A stretch of 27,142 nt of DNA from a virus. The stretch covers positions 1 through 27,142 of the IMG/VR virus record IMGVR_UViG_3300021093_000305. One strand, written 5' to 3'. The translations under genes and the position numbers were made by a program. The notes beneath the pieces are model-generated. The model saw only the letters and a program-made list of their open reading frames with translations. It ran no database searches and was not told the origin of the DNA. Of the stretch, positions 16,301-24,269 are shown piece by piece (the first letter of the stretch is position 1; each line of letters opens with the position of its first letter).

Positions 16301-19300
16301 TTGCCCACCATTATTAATTGTGTAACTAATTAAAGAATATGATATTGGAGATTGAACTACATTGTTAATTGAAATTATCGTTTTTTCATTCTTTTTATCC
16401 ATCTCAAGTTCATGAGCATCACCTATACCAACATTCGTAAAAGTTACAGCAATACCTGAAGATGCGTATTCCTTTCTTGTAGAAAGTTTAAACTTATTAT
16501 TGTTTGTTTTTATAACAAATACTCTGTCTGGTAGAATATCAGTAACCACGCCAACATAATTTAAAGTAGATCCAATTCCAACTGCAGAAGAAATTCCTGT
16601 AGATGAATTTGGTCTATAAATTAACTCTTCTCCATTACTAAAGAAATGATTTTCAATTGTAAACTCGCCTGTGGATAAATTAACAGTACCAACACCAGTA
16701 TTGGATGATGAAGGATCAAAAACTTTCATAAAAATTGGTGTTCCATCATAAGTAAGTTCAAAAACATCAGATTGATCTGGTGTTGAAAATTCTGAGCTTA
16801 TATCATCTATTTGAAGAACTCTATTCGTCTTACACTCAAGGTAATCGGAGAGTTTTTTATTTTTAAATTTCAAAAACTTAGAGGAATTATCAGAAATATC
16901 TACATCTTGGACTAAATCAAAATTATTAATAGTGTCAACACGATTTTCATTAATGATGTCATAGAATATACTTAATTTAGATGTTGACCCTATACCCACA
17001 GATGTATTTTGTAAAATTTGAGTATCGGAGAAATTTTTAAGTCCACTAGGATGTAATAAACTATTAACGGGACTAACAATGTCTTCCCATACCTGATTAC
17101 TTTTTACTGAATATGATAAATTTTGATAATAATCATTATCAGGAATTACTTGCATATCATCATTAAGTTTGCCGATATTATCTTCCCATCCAATTCTCTT
17201 AGTATAAGAGAAATCTATAGTAAATTGTCCAGTTGTTTCGTTGATAGAATTAATCGTTGCTACTGATCCTGATTGAGATCCCATGATAACTTGATCTTTT
17301 TCTAACTTATACAAACCAGAAATTTTAATATAATTTTTGTTGAATTCGGTAACTTGTAAATCTTGAATAGAAAATCCTAATTGATCTTTTACCTTTAATT
17401 TTTCACCAACAATAAAGTTTAAAAATTCTTGTTCAACTTCAAATTGTGGATAATTTTTATAGTTTACTATTGTTCCATATAAATTATCTAAAGTTTTTGC
17501 TATTCCTGGATTTGTTGTAAGACCAGAAATATTAAATTCTAATTTTCTTGGATTTGCAGTATTATAATTTGATATTGTAAAAAACTGATAACCATAGTTT
17601 TCAGAGTTAAATCCATCTCCAGAATTGTCAAATTTCTCAATTCCTTCTACAAAAATTTTATCTCCTACAGAAAATGGTTCTGTGCCAAATCCAGACAATG
17701 GTGTGGTGAGTGTGCAAGTTATAATTCCAGAAACTGAAGATTCAACTTTAGTTATTCTTACACCATTGGTATTATTAATTGTGCGTAATGTATGAATTGA
17801 TTCTGATAACCCTTTTGGTGCAACATCAATTTTTACAGATTCGATAGAATTTGCATTTAAATTTGCTACTAAATTTCCAGAATTAATTACTTCATTAGTT
17901 TCAGTATCAATAATAACCAAGTTTGGAGCAGAAATATAATTTTTACCTCCAAATGTTACAGAAATATTTTTAATTGTATTTGAATTTTTAATAGTTACAA
18001 ATTTAGATACTAAAGCTTGTGGTTTTAAAGTTTTATCAGAAGAATATTCAAAACCTTCATTTAGTATTCTAATTTCATTTATTCCTCCTATTGAATCAGA
18101 TTTTGGAACAATATATGCACCACTTCCTAAATCAGAATTTACTGAAGAAAATGATGGTAAATTATTATAATTAAGACCCGACGATATTGTTCTAACTTTC
18201 TTTATTCCACCCGATGCAGAGATTGAATTTGTCGTGTATTCTAATAACTCACATTCGGAATTAAGATATGTATTTTTTTCCGGAGAGTTTGATAAAGATA
18301 AAATGAAAGTCGTTGTACCAACTCCAGAAATTTTGTAAGAATTATTGTAGTAACTATCCACAAAGGTTATTTTACAATAATTTTTTACCTCTATATCAGG
18401 ATCTTGAACTATTCCATTTTTTTCTAAACCATAAAATAACTCAGTAGGTAACGCATCAGAGTAATTAATTGTTACCGATGCGTTTGTTGAAACACCTATT
18501 GTTCCAACCCCACTAATTGAAAAAGTTTCAGTTGAACCAGTTGAAATAAATTCCTTATTTAAACTTGAATCAAGGAATATTTTAAATTTATAATTTGATA
18601 ATGATGCATCTGATAAATCGAATACAACATTATTATTTCTAACTAAAGTAAACTGTGGGTTGACTAATGACAATTTATGAGATGTTCCTCCAGTGCTTCC
18701 AATACTAATAGTTACTGGAGGTGTATTTTTTACACAATCCTCATAGGTTTCAGATAATTTAATTTTATTATTATCAATTTTATATACAAAATAAAAATCA
18801 GTCGTTAATCCTGAAGCAACTAAGTCAGAACTATATTTTACTTTATCTCCAGTATTTAAATTATGAGAAGTAATATTGATAGTGCTATTTGACGTATCAA
18901 TTCCAACAGAACTAAATCCAATCGGATTTGCCAAAATATAATTTGTATTTAAATCTCTTTCAATTCTTATCGCAGAAGATGTGCCTATACCAACGGAGAG
19001 ATTAGGTTTAACTGTAAGATTAACAGTGTCTCCAGAAACAAGACCATGTGATGTTGATACTGAAACAGTTGTAGAATTTTTTAGAACATTACCTTTGACT
19101 TGTTCATAATTTGATTTGAAGTAATATTCATAATTATTAGAACCATTTGTTATAAAGAACAACCCGTTAGTAGTAGTAGTTAACCCAATCTGAGTTACTA
19201 TTCCAATGTGATCTACAGATTTTCTAATAATATAAACATCTTGAGTATTTCCACTCAATGGAAGATTAAATACAAAACTTGTAGATGTATTTGCTACTGA

Positions 19301-22300
19301 TATTGCACTGGATGCTGAAGGTTTAACTAATGTTACTAATTGATTTGTGTGGAACGGATGATTTGGTAAATAAATTGATTGAGATGGAATTGATATAATA
19401 TTGTTTATCTGTATACCAACATTATTAGTAACAGCAATTCCAATTCCCGAAGTTGTAGCAACTCCAACCGATTGATTTGGATTAAAGTAAACTAAATCAT
19501 TGACTTTAGAATTAAAATAATCTAAATTTTTATTAACTGTAAAATTATTTGTGGTAAAATAAACTGGCGTAGTAGCAGTGTGTGCTATGCCCGTAGATAA
19601 AACCCTAAGTACATTTTGAGTCTCAAAAACGTTCAAAACAGTTAGAGTTTCAGACTCAATTGTGATAGAACTGCCAGATAATATATTTTTAGGTAAGTTA
19701 GATAAATAAACGTCAGTTACAATACCTGCTGAAGAAGGTATATCTTTTGTGAGAACTGAAGAGTATGAGGTTATACCAATTTGATGAACACCATTTAAAA
19801 AACTAAGTGTTGAGGAAAATCCAGAAACACTTACATAATCCAGATTATTTAAATTAAATCCACTGTTTAGTGTTGCTTTTATTTGTTTTCCATTTTCCCA
19901 AGTAAAAATAACATCATTATAAGATGTGGTTGAACTTTGTAAATCAACTATCTCCTTACCTTCAAGATCAGATACTTCTATTATTAGACCACTTCCACCG
20001 GATTCACTTTCATCAAATTCAACTCTATCTCTAACTTTGTAGTTATCTCCAGAATTGATAATTTCAAAATCAAATATTGAATCCTTAGATACAGACTCTA
20101 CTATAGTAATTTGATCTATAACTTCATTTGATTCAATTATAAAATCATTATCTGCATATTCCTCATTAACTTTATATGGGAATGTATTACGAATTAAATT
20201 TGAATTATTAAAATCAAATGATTGATTTAAAGTTTTATTATCACTAACAAATTTTGATCTATATCTATCACCAATAAAGTATGGAAATACTCCGACATCA
20301 TTAACTTCTCCATCTATTTCAGATGTTGCAAAGTAGGCATAAATTCCGTTTGGAAATTCATCAGTTACACAAAATCTTCCATTACATTCGTCAAGATCAC
20401 CTGAGTTAGTAAATTTATAATCTTCAACAAAATAACCGTTAGAGAAACCAGGTGGTCTATCAATAACATTACTTACATTTAAAGTGTATCCGGACTGTAG
20501 TTTTTTAACGTCACTATTAATATCTTTAGAATTTTCATAACCATAAGAACCGTATATTGGATGACCATCATATGCCCAACCAATAATTGGAGAATGAGGT
20601 CTCTTACCCTCACCAAGTTGAGAACCTATTATACTTGTTGAATAACCACAAATTACATATTGTAAATTATTATAAGAAGATCTTACAATTTCATTTGTAA
20701 CCAAAGAATTTGTAATTTCATCATTATAAAACACATTATTATTTACCGTTAATGATCTTACCTGAGGATCTAATAATGCATTTTTTCCAGCAGGTTTTAC
20801 TGTAACTGAAGTATTTTCTTCAGTATATCCATATCCAGAATTAACTACAACTACATTAGAAATTTTATTATTTGAAATTACTGGTTTTAAGATAGCACCG
20901 ACTCCATCTCCATTTACTATTACATCTGGAGTAGAGTAAAATTCTTCACCCCCATATTGAACAATTACTCGATTTATTTTTCCATCAATAATTATTGGTT
21001 TAAATTGAGCATTTTTTCCATTCTTTATAGTAATTGATGGTTTTTTATGATAATTTAAAATTGTTGATCCATAATCAACACCTTCTTCATAAACATAAGT
21101 ATCAATAATTTTTCCTCTTACAATTGGTGTTGCATTTATTATACCTTTAGTTTGTGTTGTTCCTAAACCAACAATAGTATAATTTACATTTAAAGAAATA
21201 TCAGGATAATTAAAAATATGATAACCACTTCCAGTTGACCCAAAACTTACATATTTTTTTCTTTCATAATTAGATGCACTTGTTCCACCAATACCAGCAT
21301 CTGATAATTTAAAAGTATCGCTATTGATTTTAGTGATGTAGTATTGATTTAATGTTGATAATCCCGAAATTGAGGTATTTGTTGTTGAGTATGTAACTAT
21401 TTCCCCATCATTAAATCCATGATTTTCAAATGATAGTGTATTTTTTGTAGTTGAAACTCCAATTGGAGATACTCTTAATTTTCTATTCGTATACCCATCA
21501 CCACCATTAATAACTTTTATTTCTTTTAAAGTATTTTTTAGGTTAGTGGCAAATTTATGAATACCACTTGTTCCAATGGTTGTAAATCCTACGGTGTTTA
21601 TTCCAGAATTATAATCAGAAAATGTTTGATAAAGTTGAATAGTACTATCGTTTATATACTTTGAATAATATCTTGAGTAATTTTTTAAAGTGTCTCCACT
21701 ACTAATATTAAGACCTCCAAATAATGTTGTAATTCCTAATGGTGAGTTATTTCCAGAATAGTAAAGTATTTCTTGACCATTTGATAAATTATGATTTTGT
21801 AAGAATGTGATTGTTTCATATGTTGTATCTACTCCACCACCAAATTGAGTTTGACGTGCATCAAACTCAATTTCTCTACGTTTTTGTTCAATGACTGGTT
21901 CAAAAGATGCTCCTTTTCCATTCCCACCACTCATCGCCACTGAAACAACTACATCAATGTCAAAATCTTGGGGATCTACAAATACTTTTTCAACTGATCC
22001 ACTTACAACTGGTTGAACCAATGCAGAACCAGAAGAAACAGTTAGTAAAGGTGGGTTTATAACATCATAACCCACTCCCCCATTTAAAACGTTTACTTTT
22101 TTTAGAGGACCATAGTAAATTTTATTATTTGATTTGTAATTTAAAATTTCAACACCATTAATTAATAATCCAACTGGACCTGGTATTGTTTTATCGAATT
22201 CTTTAGAGTTATTATTTACAGAAAGAGGAAATTTTCTTAATATTTTTTGAGGTGATAATATTTTTTCTTTTTGAGAATTTAAAGTAAAATTATGTGACCC

Positions 22301-24268
22301 TGAAGTTAGTTGCCCAAATTTTAAATAATTTGATGTTCCAATAACTTGTCGTGAATAGTATAATTTAATTTCAGTGTTACTGATAACCTCAATATAATAT
22401 TTTCCTTCATTTAATCCAGATATAGGATTATGTGATGGTTTGTAATATACTTCATCGCCTGTTCTAAATGATATTGAACTTGCAAATGTTATCGTTGAAT
22501 ATAATTTATCATTCTCAGTATAACCACTTACATTTGATGCATTGTATGAAAATAAACTCTTAGTTATATTATATGAAGGTAAAGAGTTTGATGCAACATA
22601 CATATACTCATTACTTTCATTATAAACATTTTGAACATCAGAAGTTATTGAGTCAAATTCAAATGGAATTGTAGAACTACTTGCCTTTTTAAGTTTTCTT
22701 CTAATATCATATTCTAATCCAGCAGATCCTGAAAAAGTAGATCCAATCGTAATTTGATTAGTTACTTCATTTATTAGAGTAACTAATACGTTTGATAAAA
22801 CTATATTTTCTGTTCCTTTTACTAAAATATCTATTTTATCTCCTACTTTCAAACTAGATTTATCAATATTACTTTTTAATGTAATTTGTGTAAGACTATC
22901 TAAAGATTTTACTTGATATCTTGAACTTGTATTATAAATCCAACTGTTTGCAAAAATTTCTTTGTATGATAAATTGGAAGAAGGATTTTCGATGATTTCT
23001 CCAAGATGTTTGACTTTTATCTGCTCACCAACTTTAATGGGAGAATCGGTTATTAAAGGTTCATAATCTGATAGAACTCCAGTTAATCTTAATTCAACCT
23101 TTTTAGAGGTATCTCCGTTTTCATAACCATAATATGTTTCATTTGAGTAAATGTTAGAGGATATTGCAATTTCTGAGGTTACACCAGAACAACCAAAAAA
23201 TTGATTAATACTTTTGTCAGTATATAAGATTGTATTTTCTTCAGAATAAATTGTTCCAGATTTTGGAAATCCTATTGTAGAATCTACAGTGATAATAGAA
23301 CTACCTATACTCACATGATCTATATTTTTAGTATTTCCAGTAATTTGAAAATTTCCAGTAATTGTTGAAAATACATCATCATAACCAACAAAAAGCATAA
23401 GCTTATAATAAACTTTACCTTTTCGACTGATGACTTCAACTTCAGATACTGCTGCTGAAGTATTCAAATCAGTATTCTTGAAAATTGTTTGTCCAGATAA
23501 GTTAAAAGGATTTCCGGAAATTGCCTCAGCAACAACAATTTTTCTTCTAACATATTCTGCTGAAGAAGGTTTAATTAAGAAATTTTCTAAATCTATAACT
23601 TTTGGAGTTTCTCCAAATAATACGTTAAAAAGAATTCTAAAAGATTCTTCAGTTCCCTTTGTTTGATATAAAGTTTTTGCTTCTTTAATGAAATTCCCTA
23701 CATTTAAATCAGAAACAAAAGTTTTATTTTCTAATTCTGGTGATAAAGAATACTTTATTTTTTTATAAAATTCTTGTAAAAATAAAGAACTTAAGTTAGT
23801 AACCGTAGTTAATCCAACGTGACTTGCCGCATCCGATGTTGAAAAAACTAATTCTTCTCTACTTAAATTTTTATGATAATTTGTAATACCAGAAAATCCA
23901 CGTATACACCCAGTAAATGTATTAGTAGTAATTCCAGTATATGTAATAATCTCATCATCAATTTTTAACAAACCATAAGTTTGGGGAAACCCTTTAGTTG
24001 TAGAAACTTCAATTGTAGTTGCATCTAATGAGATTGCAAACGATAAAGTTGTTATTCCAACTATTACTTCTGGAGTTAAATTATCAAGTTTTAAGTATTG
24101 ATCCAGATTTTCTGCAATATCAACAGTTCCACCTTGATATTCTTGCGAAATATAATATTGTTTTAAAAATTCAGATGTTTTTGGACTTTCATCTAAAATA
24201 AATTCTGGAAGTTGACTATCAATTATATTTTGTACTTTAATTCTGGATTCAAATCCCGTCTGTATCAT
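13301..24268 (-). CDS. 7: Giant gp7-like baseplate wedge protein, 3655 aa, with repeat modules
   Basis: A single 10.9-kb frame, roughly 0.4 MDa, at the position of T4 gene 7 (1032-residue wedge initiator). Residues about 20-60 ('LPEFILDESPKTSEFLKQYY') and 190-270 match the C-terminal third of T4 gp7: 'YQTKGTEESFRILFNVLFGE' against 'YSTKGIEASYKFLFKVLYNE', then 'LSGQTIF' against 'LVGQTIY'. The rest is modular. It has five 'HxLxxGDxVxY ... KLS' repeats (near 590, 815, 940, 1795, 2535), a YHYH-like domain (1219-1337) and about a dozen GYT-type repeats. 'IDDEIITYTG'-type modules lie near 100 and 2665, with a more diverged one near 320. Fibre-like 'FLNGVLQQPEVSYEF' lies near 3200 and many 'VGIGTT' linkers are scattered throughout. 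The end 'FPFIQRRGYGLRSIGAI' recalls other cyanophage giants. ATG 24268 follows gene 6 by one base, with AGAGG as RBS. The gp7 assignment rests on short motifs plus order. Confidence 0.82.
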   Translation of the reverse strand: MIQTGFESRIKVQNIIDSQLPEFILDESPKTSEFLKQYYISQEYQGGTVDIAENLDQYLKLDNLTPEVIVGITTLSFAISLDATTIEVSTTKGFPQTYGLLKIDDEIITYTGITTNTFTGCIRGFSGITNYHKNLSREELVFSTSDAASHVGLTTVTNLSSLFLQEFYKKIKYSLSPELENKTFVSDLNVGNFIKEAKTLYQTKGTEESFRILFNVLFGETPKVIDLENFLIKPSSAEYVRRKIVVAEAISGNPFNLSGQTIFKNTDLNTSAAVSEVEVISRKGKVYYKLMLFVGYDDVFSTITGNFQITGNTKNIDHVSIGSSIITVDSTIGFPKSGTIYSEENTILYTDKSINQFFGCSGVTSEIAISSNIYSNETYYGYENGDTSKKVELRLTGVLSDYEPLITDSPIKVGEQIKVKHLGEIIENPSSNLSYKEIFANSWIYNTSSRYQVKSLDSLTQITLKSNIDKSSLKVGDKIDILVKGTENIVLSNVLVTLINEVTNQITIGSTFSGSAGLEYDIRRKLKKASSSTIPFEFDSITSDVQNVYNESNEYMYVASNSLPSYNITKSLFSYNASNVSGYTENDKLYSTITFASSISFRTGDEVYYKPSHNPISGLNEGKYYIEVISNTEIKLYYSRQVIGTSNYLKFGQLTSGSHNFTLNSQKEKILSPQKILRKFPLSVNNNSKEFDKTIPGPVGLLINGVEILNYKSNNKIYYGPLKKVNVLNGGVGYDVINPPLLTVSSGSALVQPVVSGSVEKVFVDPQDFDIDVVVSVAMSGGNGKGASFEPVIEQKRREIEFDARQTQFGGGVDTTYETITFLQNHNLSNGQEILYYSGNNSPLGITTLFGGLNISSGDTLKNYSRYYSKYINDSTIQLYQTFSDYNSGINTVGFTTIGTSGIHKFATNLKNTLKEIKVINGGDGYTNRKLRVSPIGVSTTKNTLSFENHGFNDGEIVTYSTTNTSISGLSTLNQYYITKINSDTFKLSDAGIGGTSASNYERKKYVSFGSTGSGYHIFNYPDISLNVNYTIVGLGTTQTKGIINATPIVRGKIIDTYVYEEGVDYGSTILNYHKKPSITIKNGKNAQFKPIIIDGKINRVIVQYGGEEFYSTPDVIVNGDGVGAILKPVISNNKISNVVVVNSGYGYTEENTSVTVKPAGKNALLDPQVRSLTVNNNVFYNDEITNSLVTNEIVRSSYNNLQYVICGYSTSIIGSQLGEGKRPHSPIIGWAYDGHPIYGSYGYENSKDINSDVKKLQSGYTLNVSNVIDRPPGFSNGYFVEDYKFTNSGDLDECNGRFCVTDEFPNGIYAYFATSEIDGEVNDVGVFPYFIGDRYRSKFVSDNKTLNQSFDFNNSNLIRNTFPYKVNEEYADNDFIIESNEVIDQITIVESVSKDSIFDFEIINSGDNYKVRDRVEFDESESGGSGLIIEVSDLEGKEIVDLQSSTTSYNDVIFTWENGKQIKATLNSGFNLNNLDYVSVSGFSSTLSFLNGVHQIGITSYSSVLTKDIPSSAGIVTDVYLSNLPKNILSGSSITIESETLTVLNVFETQNVLRVLSTGIAHTATTPVYFTTNNFTVNKNLDYFNSKVNDLVYFNPNQSVGVATTSGIGIAVTNNVGIQINNIISIPSQSIYLPNHPFHTNQLVTLVKPSASSAISVANTSTSFVFNLPLSGNTQDVYIIRKSVDHIGIVTQIGLTTTTNGLFFITNGSNNYEYYFKSNYEQVKGNVLKNSTTVSVSTSHGLVSGDTVNLTVKPNLSVGIGTSSAIRIERDLNTNYILANPIGFSSVGIDTSNSTINITSHNLNTGDKVKYSSDLVASGLTTDFYFVYKIDNNKIKLSETYEDCVKNTPPVTISIGSTGGTSHKLSLVNPQFTLVRNNNVVFDLSDASLSNYKFKIFLDSSLNKEFISTGSTETFSISGVGTIGVSTNASVTINYSDALPTELFYGLEKNGIVQDPDIEVKNYCKITFVDSYYNNSYKISGVGTTTFILSLSNSPEKNTYLNSECELLEYTTNSISASGGIKKVRTISSGLNYNNLPSFSSVNSDLGSGAYIVPKSDSIGGINEIRILNEGFEYSSDKTLKPQALVSKFVTIKNSNTIKNISVTFGGKNYISAPNLVIIDTETNEVINSGNLVANLNANSIESVKIDVAPKGLSESIHTLRTINNTNGVRITKVESSVSGIITCTLTTPLSGFGTEPFSVGDKIFVEGIEKFDNSGDGFNSENYGYQFFTISNYNTANPRKLEFNISGLTTNPGIAKTLDNLYGTIVNYKNYPQFEVEQEFLNFIVGEKLKVKDQLGFSIQDLQVTEFNKNYIKISGLYKLEKDQVIMGSQSGSVATINSINETTGQFTIDFSYTKRIGWEDNIGKLNDDMQVIPDNDYYQNLSYSVKSNQVWEDIVSPVNSLLHPSGLKNFSDTQILQNTSVGIGSTSKLSIFYDIINENRVDTINNFDLVQDVDISDNSSKFLKFKNKKLSDYLECKTNRVLQIDDISSEFSTPDQSDVFELTYDGTPIFMKVFDPSSSNTGVGTVNLSTGEFTIENHFFSNGEELIYRPNSSTGISSAVGIGSTLNYVGVVTDILPDRVFVIKTNNNKFKLSTRKEYASSGIAVTFTNVGIGDAHELEMDKKNEKTIISINNVVQSPISYSLISYTINNGGQISTASTIFGLSGISSILIGDLLKIDNEYMKVTNVGLGTTYSGPISFAGTFPLVQVQRAFVGSSLTTHNNSGIASVYRGSYNIVNSDIYFTESPAGNIDINNTTFITNVSAAGSIGVTSTSITGINTLSIEIGQTIKVISGLIASGTVVSSIGIGPIPGIGTVYLNQSSLNSVGIDTYVFDFGDHADYNLPEFNSSFGGRVFLRKDYTTNQVYDNISERFTGIGQTYTLTVGGANTVGLGTSGGSGIVFINGVYQTPTTQNNPNNNFTVIESVGVSSIVFSGVTTSGGVFISQSDLNQNQLPRGGVIVSLGSSGGLGYAPLVGASVTAILSGGVITSIGIGSTGNWGSGYRNPVSVAITESGHSGSASNITASVGVGGTLSFTIVNGGSGYINPTINISPPSYNNLSITGVSRLGIGTTTDCGTGLLLNIDVGASSTTGIGSTLFEVTGFNIIRSGYQFKKGDVVKPVGLVTDYNLTTPISEFELTILDVYSDSFSAIQFGDLDYIDSIKNYQDGSRTRFPLYYNSQLISFEKNLEDPDSQLIEFDKLLIIFLNGVLQQPEVSYEFDGGTSFSFVEPPKIDDKVDIYFYKGSSQDSEIKNIYETVKPGDIVQVFSNNGNLSNTVTQNERIILKIDSIDVIETNLYNEQGIDGINYKPVYWTKQKNDLFINGELVSKSRDLFEPQIYPTAKIIKSVTSSDSEIFVDNVSLFKYEGNITFDSLIIPENTDPISAAVTAIVSSAGTIQSLSINNVGSGYTGSSVTVSISNPKASIVGFGTTLSVGVGTTATASISVVNGSLSVVTITNPGSGYTITQPPQVLVPYPKVTYEEITSISGVAGTSGGIIGIGTTVGIGTDLALKFTLSDVYGSILNLDLVGLQTGYPIYIFNTSVGSGVTSIDTVDTNVVGIGTTFLDNIYYIAARDTATGIITCNIHSQSSVVGIATTGNVGKFSWGKFSGFTRSSNPISIAISGYNVSSGLSTFPFIQRRGYGLRSIGAIKKS
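13830..14060 (-). repeat. GYT-type repeat pair near the C-terminus of the gp7-like protein
   Basis: Two protein-level repeats at about residues 3403-3480: 'NNVGSGYTGSSVTVSIS' and 'NPGSGYTITQPPQVLV', separated by 'VGFGTTLSVGVGTTATASIS'. They share the pattern of the repeats in gene 14 and gene 8. Confidence 0.75.
15110..15370 (-). repeat. GYT-type repeat triplet in the gp7-like protein
   Basis: Three closely spaced copies at about residues 2966-3052, with cores 'GGLGYAPLVGASVTAIL', 'GSGYRNPVSVAIT' and 'GGSGYINPTINISPP'. The spacers are Gly/Ser-rich and include 'SIGIGSTG'. Confidence 0.75.
20256..20612 (-). other. YHYH-like domain encoded inside the gp7-like gene
   Basis: About residues 1219-1337 read 'PIIGWAYDGHPIYGSYGYEN', then 'YKFTNSGDLDECNGRFCVTD', 'PNGIYAYFAT' and 'FPYFIGDRY'. 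The order 'GWAyDGhPIYG', 'LDeCNGR', 'GIYxYxxT' and 'FPYfIG' is that of the YHYH protein family (named for its Tyr-His-Tyr-His motif). Here the naming motif is YAYF, so its His is lost. Two Cys remain in 'DECNGRFC'. The function of the domain in a virion is unknown to me. Confidence 0.72.
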
Positions 24269-24269
24269 A

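Noticed and set aside
13301-24268. CRISPR array or diversity-generating retroelement suggested by the repeats
   Set aside because: The repeats are protein-level, degenerate and in frame within one gene; there is no spacer structure, no reverse transcriptase gene and no template/variable repeat pair that I could see.
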